Positions 20,200 to 29,416 of a DNA stretch of 64,000 nucleotides are shown here, in pieces. The notes beneath the pieces were generated by a model that was given only the letters and a program-made list of their open reading frames with translations, ran no database searches and was not told where the DNA came from. Position 1 is the stretch's first letter, and each line of letters starts with the position of its first letter. This DNA is from Sphingomonas hengshuiensis (GTDB taxonomy: Bacteria; Pseudomonadota; Alphaproteobacteria; Sphingomonadales; Sphingomonadaceae). The translations under genes were made by a program, and so were the position numbers. The DNA lies in contig NZ_CP010836.1 in NCBI RefSeq assembly GCF_000935025.1, positions 1,984,001 to 2,048,000 on the forward strand, written 5' to 3'.

Positions 20200-21585
20200 A
20201 TGGAGCGTCGCCGCTGGTGGCTGTGGCTCGGCGTGATCGCCGCGGTCGGGTTCGGGTTGCGGCTGGCGGGGGCGCTGGGCGGGCTGTGGCTGGACGAGGC
20301 CGCATCGGCGATCCAGGCGCGCGACGCCGGGACCGCAATGGGCGTGTTCCTTCAGATCAACCACGACAATAACCATCACCTGAACTCGCTCTGGATGCAG
20401 GCAGTCGGCTTTGGCGCTGCCCCGCCGCTCGCGCGTGCGCTCTCGATCGCCACCGGTACCGCGATGATCCTCGTCGCCGGAGTGCTTGGCGCCCGGCGCG
20501 CGCCGCTGCTGGGCCTGATCACTGCGATTGCCTTCGCCCTCTCGCCGATCCTCGTCACGCTGGGCAGCGAGGCGCGCGGCTATGCGCCGATGGCGTTCGC
20601 AATGCTGGTCGCGATCCTCCTTACCGATCGCTGGCTTGCAGGCGATGCCGAACGCAGCCCCGCGACGGCGCTGGCGCTGTGCTTCTTCCTCGGCGCCTTC
20701 TCGCAACTCATCATGGTCTTCGGCTTCTGCGCGCTGGCGGGTTGGGTGTTCCTGGCACTTTGGCAACGCAAGGGACTGCGCGGCGCGCTCGCGGGATCGG
20801 CAAAGCTGCTCGCGCCCAGCGTCGTCGCCCTCCTGCTGGTCGCCGCGATTATCTGGGGCGCGGCGATGGGCACCCCCAGGGGGTTTACCTTCGGCGCCTG
20901 GTCCCCCTTCACCTGGACCCAGTATCTGCAAGGGTTGTCGGACATGGCGGGCTACACGCTCGGCGTTCCGGCTCTCGGAATCGCCTGGCTCGCCATCGTC
21001 CCGGCGCTGGTGATCGTGGCGCGGTGCATGGGTGCCTCGCGCTTTTGGTTCTCGGCGCTCGCGATCCTCGCCTTCCCCGCCGCGATCGCGCTGCTCCATC
21101 CGGGCAATGTCGTCTTTGCCCGCTATTATCTGCTCGTATCGCTGGCGCTGCTGCTGCTCGTACCCGAAATCGCGTGGATCGGGCTCATCGCGGGCGGATG
21201 GAAGCGCTGGGCGGCGGCATCTGGGCTGGCGGCCTTCGCCGTCGGCAGCCTCGCGTGCGACATCGACCTGATCCGCAACCAGCGCGGCGATCCCGGCGCG
21301 GCGATCCGCGCGCTGCAGGCGCGGGCACCCGCAGGCGCACGGGTGTTCATCGAACGCGAACAGGGGTTGCCGATCCTCGTCTATGCGGCGGCGGCGGCGC
21401 GGTTCCCGCTGGCCATCGCCAAGGCGGACTGCCCCGCGCCGCGCTTCCTGTTCATCGATCGCTTCGAGGGCCAAGACTTTCCCGCGACCCCCGTGCGCTG
21501 CGGCAGCCGCTATGTCCCGATCGCCCAGGCCCGCGCACGCGGCCTCTCCGGCAGCCACTGGACGCTGTATGAGGTACGGCCCTAG
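20200..21585 (+). CDS. GT39/ArnT-like membrane glycosyltransferase
   Basis: About 461 residues with 10-12 hydrophobic helices. The first extracytoplasmic loop has the acidic motif GLWLDEAAS, the place of the catalytic Asp-Glu in PMT/ArnT-type (GT-C fold) enzymes that use polyprenyl-phosphate sugars. HDNNHHLNSLWMQ follows, also typical of the group. ATG 20200 is preceded by GGGGGA; the in-frame ATGs at 20185 and 20188 are alternatives. The sugar and acceptor cannot be read from sequence. The next gene, in the same direction, is 9 bases away. Confidence 0.82.
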   Translation: MERRRWWLWLGVIAAVGFGLRLAGALGGLWLDEAASAIQARDAGTAMGVFLQINHDNNHHLNSLWMQAVGFGAAPPLARALSIATGTAMILVAGVLGARRAPLLGLITAIAFALSPILVTLGSEARGYAPMAFAMLVAILLTDRWLAGDAERSPATALALCFFLGAFSQLIMVFGFCALAGWVFLALWQRKGLRGALAGSAKLLAPSVVALLLVAAIIWGAAMGTPRGFTFGAWSPFTWTQYLQGLSDMAGYTLGVPALGIAWLAIVPALVIVARCMGASRFWFSALAILAFPAAIALLHPGNVVFARYYLLVSLALLLLVPEIAWIGLIAGGWKRWAAASGLAAFAVGSLACDIDLIRNQRGDPGAAIRALQARAPAGARVFIEREQGLPILVYAAAAARFPLAIAKADCPAPRFLFIDRFEGQDFPATPVRCGSRYVPIAQARARGLSGSHWTLYEVRP

Positions 21586-21594
21586 ACTGGCGCG

Positions 21595-22773
21595 ATGTTC
21601 CTGTCCTTCATCGACGCGCTTCGCGCCGCCGGCATCCCCGCCAGCCTGAAGGAGCATCTCGTCCTGCTCGAAGCGCTCGACCGCGACGTGATCGAGCGCA
21701 CGCCCGAGGCATTCTACTACCTCGCCCGCGCGACCTTCGTGAAGGACGAAGGGCTGCTCGACCGCTTCGACCAGGTGTTCGCCAAGGTATTTCGCGGCGT
21801 CGCGACCAGCTATGGCACCGCCCCCGCCGACATCCCCGAGGACTGGCTGAAGGCGGTGGCAGAGAAATTCCTGACCCCCGAGGAAATGGCGCGGATCGAA
21901 TCGCTGGGGTCGTGGGATGAGATCATGGCGACTCTCAAGCAGCGGCTGGAGGAGCAGCACGCCCGGCATGAGGGCGGCAGCAAATGGATCGGCACCGGCG
22001 GCACCTCCCCCTTCGGCAATGGCGGCTATAACCCTGAGGGCGTCCGGATCGGCGGCGAAGGCAAGCACGGCCGCGCGCTGAAAGTGTGGGAAGGCCGCGA
22101 GTTCCGCAACCTCGACAACAGCCGCGAACTCGGCACCCGCAACATCAAGGTCGCGCTACGCCGCCTGCGCCGCTTCGCGCGCGAAGGCGCGGCGGACGAG
22201 CTCGACATCGACGCCACGATCGCCGGCACCGCGCGCCAGGGCTGGCTCGACGTCCAGATGCGTCCCGAGCGCCACAACGCCGTCAAGCTGCTGCTCTTCC
22301 TCGACGTTGGCGGGTCGATGGACCCCTTCGTCAAGCTGTGCGAGGAGCTGTTCTCCGCGGCGACGGCAGAGTTCAAGAACCTGGAGTTCTTCTACTTCCA
22401 CAACTGCGTCTACGAAGGCGTGTGGAAGGATAATCGCCGGCGCCATGCCGAACTCACCCCGACCTGGGACATCCTCCACAAATATGGCCATGACTATAAG
22501 CTGATCTTCGTCGGCGATGCGTCGATGAGCGCCTATGAGATCAGCCACCCCGGCGGATCGGTCGAGCATTTCAACGACGAGCCCGGCGCGGCGTGGATGC
22601 AGCGGCTGGTGAACACCTATCCCGCCGCCGTCTGGCTCAACGTGCTGCCCGAGGCGCATTGGAGCTATACCCAGTCGGTCCGGCTGATCCGCGAACTGAT
22701 GCAGGACCGGATGTACCCGCTGACGCTGGCCGGGCTGGACGCGGCGATGCGCGAGCTTAGCCGGAAGCGTTAA
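21595..22773 (+). CDS. CoxE-like VWA domain protein
   Basis: 392 residues. The N-terminal helical part (LSFIDALRAAGIPASLKEHLVLLEAL) and a C-terminal von Willebrand A domain are as in CoxE-family proteins. These act with MoxR-type AAA ATPases in metal-centre or complex maturation. The MIDAS motif is DVGGS instead of the usual DxSxS, a change common in this family. No MoxR gene lies in the window. The gene follows the glycosyltransferase by 9 bases and may be on the same transcript. Confidence 0.88.
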   Translation: MFLSFIDALRAAGIPASLKEHLVLLEALDRDVIERTPEAFYYLARATFVKDEGLLDRFDQVFAKVFRGVATSYGTAPADIPEDWLKAVAEKFLTPEEMARIESLGSWDEIMATLKQRLEEQHARHEGGSKWIGTGGTSPFGNGGYNPEGVRIGGEGKHGRALKVWEGREFRNLDNSRELGTRNIKVALRRLRRFAREGAADELDIDATIAGTARQGWLDVQMRPERHNAVKLLLFLDVGGSMDPFVKLCEELFSAATAEFKNLEFFYFHNCVYEGVWKDNRRRHAELTPTWDILHKYGHDYKLIFVGDASMSAYEISHPGGSVEHFNDEPGAAWMQRLVNTYPAAVWLNVLPEAHWSYTQSVRLIRELMQDRMYPLTLAGLDAAMRELSRKR

Positions 22774-22796
22774 TTGTCGGCCAGCAGGACCGGCGC

Positions 22797-23090
22797 TTAC
22801 AGCCTCTCGAAAGCGCGGTGCAATCGTCGCAAGACGGCGCTGTCATGCGGCTGCCCGGTCGCCGCCTCCGACGCCGCCGACATCAGCCGGATCGCGCCGA
22901 AGCTCGCCGCGAGGCCTTTCAGCCGAAGCGCGGACGTCGTCCAGGCATCGGCGTTGTCCGCAGACTTCATCGTTTCGAGACAGCGCCGCACGCCGTCCAG
23001 AAACGCCTCGCGCAACTCCGCGATCAGCGCAGGCTCGTCGCCGACTGCCGCGGCCAGTGTCGCATCGATAGCACCGGGATCATAAGCCAT
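22797..23090 (-). CDS. HPt-like protein lacking the phosphoacceptor histidine
   Basis: A 97-residue all-helical protein that matches the shape of stand-alone histidine phosphotransfer domains. The helix AWTTSALRLKGLAASFGAIRLMSAASE corresponds to the HPt signature (AHxLKGxAxxFGAxxL). Residue 55, where His should be, is Leu, coded CTT; one base change would give CAT. Without His it cannot relay phosphate, so it may be a decoy or a decayed gene. It converges on the VWA gene (23-base gap). Confidence 0.75.
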   Translation of the reverse strand: MAYDPGAIDATLAAAVGDEPALIAELREAFLDGVRRCLETMKSADNADAWTTSALRLKGLAASFGAIRLMSAASEAATGQPHDSAVLRRLHRAFERL

Positions 23091-23170
23091 GCGACTCGGA
23101 TAGCCGATTAGCCTTAATCCTTCGTTTCCATCGAGCGCCCCCCTGTTGGTGCGGCTGCAAACTGTGGTAA

Positions 23171-25474
23171 ATGCATCCCATGATTGGGGGACAACCGGCG
23201 ATATCCATTCGCGAAGCCACGCACGACGACGTGCCGCAGCTCCTTTCGGAGGCGGAAGCCTTTGGCGGCGCAGAGCCGTTGGATTTCACCTTCGACGAAG
23301 CGGAAGCGACTGCGGGCACGCTGCGCTGGATATTCCCGGCCCTCGCGTTGCTGGTCGCGATCGCGTGCATCGGCGGGATGCTCGCACTGGCCTGGCCCTC
23401 GCTCCAGGCGGGGCTTCCCCCCGTGGCGACGGTGCAACTGATCGGCGCGCTCTGCGTCCCGCCTGCGCTGATCGCGCTGCTCTACCTGATCGCGCTCCGA
23501 ACCAGCCGCGCCGAAGCCCGCCGCTTCGGCGCCAGCGCCCGCGCGATGCGCGAAGAGGCGGCGATGCTCGAGCGCGTCGTCGGCACGCTGGCGCGCCGCA
23601 TCGACGCAAACCGCGCGGCGCTGTCCGAACAGACCAACATCCTGATCGCAATGGGCGATCGTGCTGCCGAGCGGATCGAGGCGGTAACGCACAGCATCAG
23701 CGCGCAGTCGCGGGCCATCGACGCAAGCACCCGGGCGCTGGGCGACGCCACGACCGACGCCGAACGCCGCGTGGACGTCGTGCTGTCGTCGCTGCCCAAA
23801 GCGCAGGACGAGATGCGCGGGCTGGCCGAGCGCGTCGATACCGCCGGGCTGCTCGCCAGCCAGCACGCCTCGGCGCTCGACGCGCAATTGACGGCGCTGG
23901 CCGAGCGCGGGCGCGAGGCCGATGCAGTCGCTGGCGGCGCTGCCGAGCGGCTGGCCGCGCACATCGCGCGCATGGAAGCGACCAGCGAGACCGCGAGCGC
24001 GCGGCTGGAGCGCGTGACCGAGCAAATGTCCGCCGAGGTGGATATCGTGCTGGATCGCGCCGCCCATGCCGTCGACGAGGCGCGGCGGGGCATCGCCGCG
24101 CAGGGCGAGGCGATCCTGGCGATGCTCGGCGCCAACCAGGCCGCGCTCGATCGCGCGGGGCGCGACACCGCCGATGCGCTGGCCGAGCGGCTGCGCACGA
24201 TCGAGGACGCGATCGGTCGCGTCGGCACCCGCCTCGCCGAGGAGCAGGGCCGCGGCGATACGCTGTTCGCCGGTCTGTCCTCGGGCGTCGACCGCCTCGA
24301 CCGCGAGCTTCAGGCGCTCCACACTGCGGGCACGGGCCGCACCCGGGACCTTGCCGCCTCGATCAGCGCGCTCCACGGCTCGGTCGACGCCATGTCCGAA
24401 GCGATGGTGACGGGCGACACCCTGGCGCGGCAGGTGATCGGCACCGCCGACCATCTGCTGACCGCGCTCGACGCATCGGCGCGCGAGATCGACGAAACCC
24501 TGCCCGAGGCGCTGGCCCGGCTCGACGACCGGATCGCGGCGAGCCGCAAGGTGGTGGCGGGCGCCAAGCCCGAACTGCTCGCGCTCGTCACCGCCGCCGA
24601 GAGCACGCATGACGCGATCGAGGCGATTGCCGATGTCGTCGCCCAGCAACGCGATACCCTCGCCAAGACCCAGGCTTCGCTGCTCGATACGCTCGCGACC
24701 GGCGGCGAGCAGGCCGAGATGCTGGGCCAGATCGTCGACGAGACGATCGCGACGACGCGCAGCTTCGCCGACACTGCGGCACCGCAACTGGCGGAGGCGC
24801 TGCTCCGCGTGCGCGAGACCGCAACCGCCGCCGCCGAACATAGCCGACAGGCGTTGGTGGGCATCGTCCCCGGCGTCGCGCGCGCATTGGAAGAGGCGAG
24901 CGGGACCGCGCTCCAGCGCGCGATCGACAATTCGATCCGCCGCCAGCTCACCGAACTGGCCGACACGACCGAGGCAGCCGTCCACGCCGCCGCGCGCGCC
25001 TCCGAAAAGCTGGCCCAGCAGATGCGGTCGCTCGCCGAATCGACCGCGCAGGTCGAGGCGCAGATCGCAGCGGGGCGCGCCGAACGCGAAGCCGCCGACA
25101 GCGACCAGTTCGCGCGGCGCGTATCGCTGTTGATCGAAGCGATGAACTCGGCGTCGATCGACATCGCCAAGGCATTCTCGGTCGACGTCACCGACAGCGC
25201 CTGGTCGGCCTATCTCAAGGGCGATCGCGGCGTCTTCACCCGCCGCGCGGTGCGCCTGCTTGACCCCGGCGACACGCGCGAGATCGTCCGGCTATATGAC
25301 GAGGACAGCGATTTCCGCGACAACGTCAATCGCTACATCCACGATTTCGAAGCGATGCTGCGCCAGATACTGACGCTGCGCGACGGCTCGCCGCTCGGCG
25401 TCACGTTGCTGTCGTCCGACATGGGCAAGCTCTATGTCGCGCTGGCCCAGGCGATCGAGCGGCTGCGGGGATAG
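23171..25474 (+). CDS. large coiled-coil inner-membrane protein, unknown function
   Basis: 767 residues. The cytoplasmic-looking N-terminus is followed by two hydrophobic segments, IFPALALLVAIACIGGMLALAW and LIGALCVPPALIALLYLIA (residues ~55-115). About 500 residues of Ala/Arg/Glu-rich helix then form a probable long coiled coil, ending in a compact domain (~640-767) with SVDVTDSAWSAYLKGDRG and LLSSDMGKLYVALAQAIERL. The coil looks superficially like chemoreceptor or apolipoprotein repeats, but there is no HAMP or signalling hairpin. I believe it belongs to a conserved sphingomonad family without a known role. ATG 23180 is an alternative start. Confidence 0.82.
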   Translation: MHPMIGGQPAISIREATHDDVPQLLSEAEAFGGAEPLDFTFDEAEATAGTLRWIFPALALLVAIACIGGMLALAWPSLQAGLPPVATVQLIGALCVPPALIALLYLIALRTSRAEARRFGASARAMREEAAMLERVVGTLARRIDANRAALSEQTNILIAMGDRAAERIEAVTHSISAQSRAIDASTRALGDATTDAERRVDVVLSSLPKAQDEMRGLAERVDTAGLLASQHASALDAQLTALAERGREADAVAGGAAERLAAHIARMEATSETASARLERVTEQMSAEVDIVLDRAAHAVDEARRGIAAQGEAILAMLGANQAALDRAGRDTADALAERLRTIEDAIGRVGTRLAEEQGRGDTLFAGLSSGVDRLDRELQALHTAGTGRTRDLAASISALHGSVDAMSEAMVTGDTLARQVIGTADHLLTALDASAREIDETLPEALARLDDRIAASRKVVAGAKPELLALVTAAESTHDAIEAIADVVAQQRDTLAKTQASLLDTLATGGEQAEMLGQIVDETIATTRSFADTAAPQLAEALLRVRETATAAAEHSRQALVGIVPGVARALEEASGTALQRAIDNSIRRQLTELADTTEAAVHAAARASEKLAQQMRSLAESTAQVEAQIAAGRAEREAADSDQFARRVSLLIEAMNSASIDIAKAFSVDVTDSAWSAYLKGDRGVFTRRAVRLLDPGDTREIVRLYDEDSDFRDNVNRYIHDFEAMLRQILTLRDGSPLGVTLLSSDMGKLYVALAQAIERLRG

Positions 25475-25505
25475 GTCACGGCAGGGCCGTATCGCAGAAG
25501 AAGGA

Positions 25506-25593
25506 GTCTTTCGACGATGATCCAGCGGCACCGCTGAGGCGGAATCGGTAAACGCAGCCAACGGGTCGCGCCCCCGCACATCCTCTGAAAGAC
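25506..25593 (+). promoter_or_regulatory. structured leader upstream of the SDR gene
   Basis: GTCTTTC (25506-25512) pairs exactly with GAAAGAC (25587-25593), and GATG (25516-25519) with CATC (25579-25582). Inside are a short hairpin AGCG-GCAC-CGCT and a stretch GGCGGAATCGGTAAACGC that looks like a tRNA-Leu D-arm. The closing arm covers the GAAAG that is the only purine-rich stretch before ATG 25598, so folding would hide the ribosome binding site. It could also be a tRNA remnant. No known riboswitch class matches by eye. Confidence 0.4.
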
Positions 25594-25597
25594 CAAC

Positions 25598-26380
25598 ATG
25601 CAAAGACTACAAGACAAGACCTGCGTCGTCACCGGCGCAGCGCGCGGCATCGGCCACGCCATCGCCGCCCGCTTCCATGCCGAAGGCGCGGAGGTGATCC
25701 TCACCGATAGGGACCAAGAAACCGGACACGCTGCCGCCGCGGCGATCGGCTGCTGCTTCGTCGCGCTCGACGTTGCCGAGGAACGCGACTGGGAGCAACT
25801 CGCCCGCCTCGTCCCCACTGCCGACGTCGTGGTGAACAATGCCGGGATCACCGGCTTCGAGGACGGCCCGGTGCCGCACGATCCCGAACATGCCTCGCTC
25901 GAACAGTGGCGCGCGGTGCATCGCGTCAACCTGGATGGCACCTTCCTGGGCTGCCGCTATGCGATCGGCGCGATGAAGGCCCGGCGGGCGGGCTCGATCA
26001 TCAACATCTCGTCGCGCTCGGGGCTCGTCGGGATACCGATGGCCGCAGCCTATGCCGCGTCGAAGGCGGCGGTGCGCAACCACAGCAAGAGCGTCGCGCT
26101 CTATTGCGCGCAGCAGCGATGGCAGATTCGCTGCAACTCGATCCACCCCGCCGCGATCCTGACGCCGATGTGGGAGCCGATGCTGGGCACCGGGCCGGAC
26201 CGCGAAGCGCGCATGGCGGCGCTGGTGGCCGATACGCCCTTGCGCCGCTTCGGACTGCCCGAAGAGGTGGCCGCGGTCGCCGCAATGCTGGCTGCGGACG
26301 AGTCCGCCTATGTCACCGGCGCCGAATTCACCATCGATGGCGGCCTGCTGGCGGGGTCGAGCGCGACGCCCGGCGGGTGA
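25598..26380 (+). CDS. short-chain dehydrogenase/reductase (SDR)
   Basis: A classical NAD(P)-dependent SDR of 260 residues. The cofactor motif TGAARGIG is at 12-19, NNAG near 77, the catalytic Ser in [10 protein letters not shown] near 137 and YAASK (Tyr-x3-Lys) near 152-156. The C-terminal [12 protein letters not shown] is the usual end. An Asp at the end of the second strand (ILTDRD) suggests NAD rather than NADP. The substrate is unknown. The neighbouring structured leader may regulate it. Confidence 0.93.
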   Translation: MQRLQDKTCVVTGAARGIGHAIAARFHAEGAEVILTDRDQETGHAAAAAIGCCFVALDVAEERDWEQLARLVPTADVVVNNAGITGFEDGPVPHDPEHASLEQWRAVHRVNLDGTFLGCRYAIGAMKARRAGSIINISSRSGLVGIPMAAAYAASKAAVRNHSKSVALYCAQQRWQIRCNSIHPAAILTPMWEPMLGTGPDREARMAALVADTPLRRFGLPEEVAAVAAMLAADESAYVTGAEFTIDGGLLAGSSATPGG

Positions 26381-26440
26381 GGCAACGCCCTGGGCTGCGC
26401 GGAAGCGGAACCGCATATGGCGTTGGGCAACCCATAGACG

Positions 26441-26538
26441 CCGTCATCCCAGCGAAGGCTGGGATCCATTCAGCCGCTCCGCTCCTTGAAAAAGCGCAGA
26501 CGGAGCCCCGAATGGATCCTGACTTTCGTCAGGATGAC
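26441..26538. repeat. REP-like palindromic element
   Basis: Two hairpins, ATCCCAGC-GAAG-GCTGGGAT and TCCTGAC-TTTC-GTCAGGA, are held by an outer CATTC/GAATG pairing and bounded by GTCATCC / GGATGAC. Related elements with CCCGTCATCCCGGCG cores occur at 36182 and 37846. It fills most of the SDR to DUF1467 gap and could also end both transcripts. Confidence 0.7.
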
Positions 26539-26594
26539 AATCTGTTCTCCCTATGCGATTGCCCCGCCCCTACGCGGCGAGGCGCACCCTATCC

Positions 26595-26855
26595 TCAATG
26601 CACCCAGTCGAGCATGTCCGCCGTCACCCAGCCAAACACATAATTGCAGTAGAAGATCAGGAACAGCACCGTCGCGACGATCGTGGTGCGCAGAAAAATC
26701 TTGCGCGCATTGAAACTGACCGGCGCGCTTTCGGCCTGGCCGGGGACCAGATCGGCCCCCGCTTCCTGCGCGGTGCGAACGCCGAACGGCAGCACCAGGA
26801 ACACCGAAAACGCCCAGAACAGGATATAGATCGCCAGGATCGACTGCCACCGCAC
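26595..26855 (-). CDS. DUF1467 family membrane protein
   Basis: 86 residues with two membrane helices: the N-terminal SILAIYILFWAFSVFLVLPFGV and the C-terminal TTIVATVLFLIFYCNYVFGW. Between them is the family segment RTAQEAGADLVPGQAESAPV. It starts with GTG at 26855, with GGAGG about 10 bases upstream lying inside the last codons of rnj. It is the last gene of the long nuo-birA-coaX-rnj run. Its function is unknown; co-occurrence with rnj is common in alphaproteobacteria. Confidence 0.88.
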   Translation of the reverse strand: MRWQSILAIYILFWAFSVFLVLPFGVRTAQEAGADLVPGQAESAPVSFNARKIFLRTTIVATVLFLIFYCNYVFGWVTADMLDWVH

Positions 26856-26857
26856 GC

Positions 26858-28492
26858 TTACACCTCCACGATCAGCACATCGACCACCGGCTTCTTGCCC
26901 GTATAGCGCGTGGCGACCCGGCGCACCGCGAGCCGCAACGTCTCGCGCAGCTTCTCGATGCTCTTGCCGTCCTTCGCCACGGCTTCTGCGGCAGCGCGCG
27001 CGGCTTCTTCGAGAAAGACTTCGCGATCCTCCTCGACCGGCACGCCCTGCACCCGCACCTGCGGCCGCCCGGCCAGCTTGCCGTTCCGAACCGCCACTGC
27101 GACCGAAAGCTGGCCATACAGCGCCAGCTTGCGCCGCTCGTTGATCGTCGAACCGTCGGCGGGCAGGATCACGTCGCCATCGAGGACAAGCCGGCCCACG
27201 GTCGCGTCGCCCAGCTTTTTGGGCTTGCCGGGGGCGAGGCGATAGATTTCGCCGTTCACCTGCGTAATCGCCTGCGGCACGCCCTGCGACAGCGCGAACC
27301 GCGCCTGTTCGTGCATGTGACGGATCTCGCCATGCACCGGCAGGATGATCTCGGGCCGGATCCATTTGTACATCTCGGCCAGCTCCGGGCGACCCGGATG
27401 CCCGGAGACATGGACGAACGCCTGGCGATCGGTGATCAGGATCACGCCCTTGTCGGCCAGCGTGTTCATGATCTTGCCGATCGCGATCTCGTTGCCGGGA
27501 ATCTGGCGCGACGAGAAGACGACGGTATCGCCCTCATGCACCTTCAGGACATGGCTGCCCTCGGCAATGCGGTTCAGCGCGGCGCGCGGCTCGCCCTGCC
27601 CGCCCGTCGCGACGATCAGCACGCGCGACGGCGGCAGCCGCATCGCGGTGTCGAAATCGACCGTCTCGGGGAAATCGCGCAGATAGCCGGTCGCCTTGGC
27701 CACGCGGATGATCCGGTCGAGCGAGCGCCCGGCGACGCACAGCTCGCGCCCGGTATCGCGCGCGACGTCGCCCAGCGTCTGGAGCCGCGCCGCGTTCGAC
27801 GCGAAGGTCGTGACCAGCACCCGCCCGGTGGCGGCGCCGATCACTTCGTCCAGCCCGACGCGCACGTCCGCCTCCGACCCCGAAGCCTCGGGATTGAACA
27901 CGTTGGTCGAATCGCACACCAGCGCCAGCACGCCCTTGTCACCGATCGCGGTCAGTTCCGCCGCGGTCGATGCGCCGCCCAGCGACGGCGCCTCGTCCAG
28001 CTTCCAGTCGCCGGTGTGGAACACACGGCCATAGGGCGTGTCGATCACCAGCGCATTGCCCTCGGGAATCGAATGCGCGAGCGGGGCATAGGTGATCGTG
28101 AACGGCCCGATCTTGAACGGCCCTTCCTCGTCGACGACGTTCAGCGTGATGCGGTCGTCATTGCCCTCTTCCTCGAGCTTCCCCCGGATCAGCCCGGCGG
28201 TGAACGGCGTGGCATAGAGCGGCACGCCCAAATCGGCGGCGAGATAGGGCAGCGCGCCGATATGATCCTCATGCCCGTGCGTCAGCACGATGCCGAGCAG
28301 GTCGTCGAGCCGATCCTCGATGAACTGGAGGTCGGGCAGGATCACGTCGATGCCGGGATAGTTCGAGTCGCCGAAGGTGATCCCGCAATCGACCATCAGC
28401 CATTTGCCCTGGGTGCCATAGAGATTGACGTTCATGCCGATCTCGCCCGAGCCGCCAAGCGCGAGGAAAAGAAGTTCTTTTGCCGGAGTCAC
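26858..28492 (-). CDS. rnj: ribonuclease J
   Basis: A metallo-beta-lactamase/beta-CASP ribonuclease of 544 residues, acting in mRNA decay and rRNA maturation (5'-3' exo and endo). The zinc motif HGHEDH is at 72-77. Further metal-site segments are LALVCDSTNVF, HTGDWKLDEAP and FVHVSGHPGRPE, and PVHGEIRHMHEQA is in the second half. The beta-CASP region is followed by a C-terminal domain. The gap to coaX upstream is 115 bases. Confidence 0.96.
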   Translation of the reverse strand: MTPAKELLFLALGGSGEIGMNVNLYGTQGKWLMVDCGITFGDSNYPGIDVILPDLQFIEDRLDDLLGIVLTHGHEDHIGALPYLAADLGVPLYATPFTAGLIRGKLEEEGNDDRITLNVVDEEGPFKIGPFTITYAPLAHSIPEGNALVIDTPYGRVFHTGDWKLDEAPSLGGASTAAELTAIGDKGVLALVCDSTNVFNPEASGSEADVRVGLDEVIGAATGRVLVTTFASNAARLQTLGDVARDTGRELCVAGRSLDRIIRVAKATGYLRDFPETVDFDTAMRLPPSRVLIVATGGQGEPRAALNRIAEGSHVLKVHEGDTVVFSSRQIPGNEIAIGKIMNTLADKGVILITDRQAFVHVSGHPGRPELAEMYKWIRPEIILPVHGEIRHMHEQARFALSQGVPQAITQVNGEIYRLAPGKPKKLGDATVGRLVLDGDVILPADGSTINERRKLALYGQLSVAVAVRNGKLAGRPQVRVQGVPVEEDREVFLEEAARAAAEAVAKDGKSIEKLRETLRLAVRRVATRYTGKKPVVDVLIVEV

Positions 28493-28607
28493 TGCATTCC
28501 AATCTTTGTTTCGCTTCCCCGTTCGAGCGGGGTCTCATCGCATCGCCGCCGCACGGATTGCGGGTAGGCGGTCAGTCCCCACTCGGGGGGTAATCTCGTG
28601 GTGGGCG

Positions 28608-29405
28608 TCAATTGCCGATTTGGGTCCGTTCCCACAGCATCGCCAACCCCTGAATCGTCAAGTCCGGTTCGATCACATCGAACGTATCGGTATGCTTCTC
28701 GAACAACACCGCAAGCCCGCCGGTCGCGATCACTTTCGATGGCCGTCCCACTTCGGCCTTCATCCGCGCGACCAATCCCTCGATCATCGCGACATAGCCC
28801 CAATAGATGCCGATATGCATCTGGTCGACGGTGTTGCGCCCGATGACGCTGGTACTGTCCGGCGCGGTGATCGCGATGCGCGGAAGCTTCGCCGCCGCGG
28901 TGACCAGCGCATCGAGCGACAAATTGATCCCCGGCGCGATGATCCCGCCCTTATAGGCGCCGCGATAATCGATCACGTCGAACGTCGCGGCGGTGCCGAA
29001 ATCGACGATGATCAGGTCACCGGGATGCCGCGCATGCCCGGCGATCGCATTGAGCGCGCGGTCCGCGCCCAGATTGCCCGGCTCCTCGACATCGAGCGCA
29101 AAGCCCCATTCGGCGCCCTCCTGCCCCGCGATCACCGCCTCGGTACCGAAATATTTGCTGCTCAGCACCTGGAGGTTGTGCAGCGCGCGCGGGACGACGG
29201 TCCCAACGATCACTGCGCTGACGTCCGATCTGGAAAACCCTTCCAACACAAGGAGTTGGTTGAGCCACACCGCATATTCGTCGGCCGTCCGGCGCGGATC
29301 GGTGGCGATGCGCCAGCGCGCACGGATCTTCCCCCCCGCGGCGCCGCCGGTCTCGACCAGCGCAAAGACGATATTGGTGTTGCCGGCATCGATCGCGAGC
29401 AGCAT
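28608..29405 (-). CDS. coaX: type III pantothenate kinase
   Basis: Phosphorylates pantothenate in the first step of CoA synthesis. 265 residues of the acetate kinase/Hsp70-type fold. The phosphate-1 motif is [11 protein letters not shown] (2-12), the substrate motif [11 protein letters not shown] lies near residue 105, and [13 protein letters not shown] (phosphate-2) is near 124. It lies 11 bases after birA, so it is in the same operon. Type III enzymes do not show CoA feedback inhibition and need a monovalent cation; this is family knowledge. Confidence 0.96.
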   Translation of the reverse strand: MLLAIDAGNTNIVFALVETGGAAGGKIRARWRIATDPRRTADEYAVWLNQLLVLEGFSRSDVSAVIVGTVVPRALHNLQVLSSKYFGTEAVIAGQEGAEWGFALDVEEPGNLGADRALNAIAGHARHPGDLIIVDFGTAATFDVIDYRGAYKGGIIAPGINLSLDALVTAAAKLPRIAITAPDSTSVIGRNTVDQMHIGIYWGYVAMIEGLVARMKAEVGRPSKVIATGGLAVLFEKHTDTFDVIEPDLTIQGLAMLWERTQIGN

Positions 29406-29416
29406 GTGCGGACCCT

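Noticed and set aside
25506..25593. A functional tRNA-Leu gene
   Set aside because: Only a D-arm-like stretch is present. There is no acceptor pairing typical of tRNA, no anticodon arm and no GTTCRANYC T-loop.
27311..28567. A 418-codon forward frame
   Set aside because: Antisense to rnj, which has clear metallo-beta-lactamase motifs.
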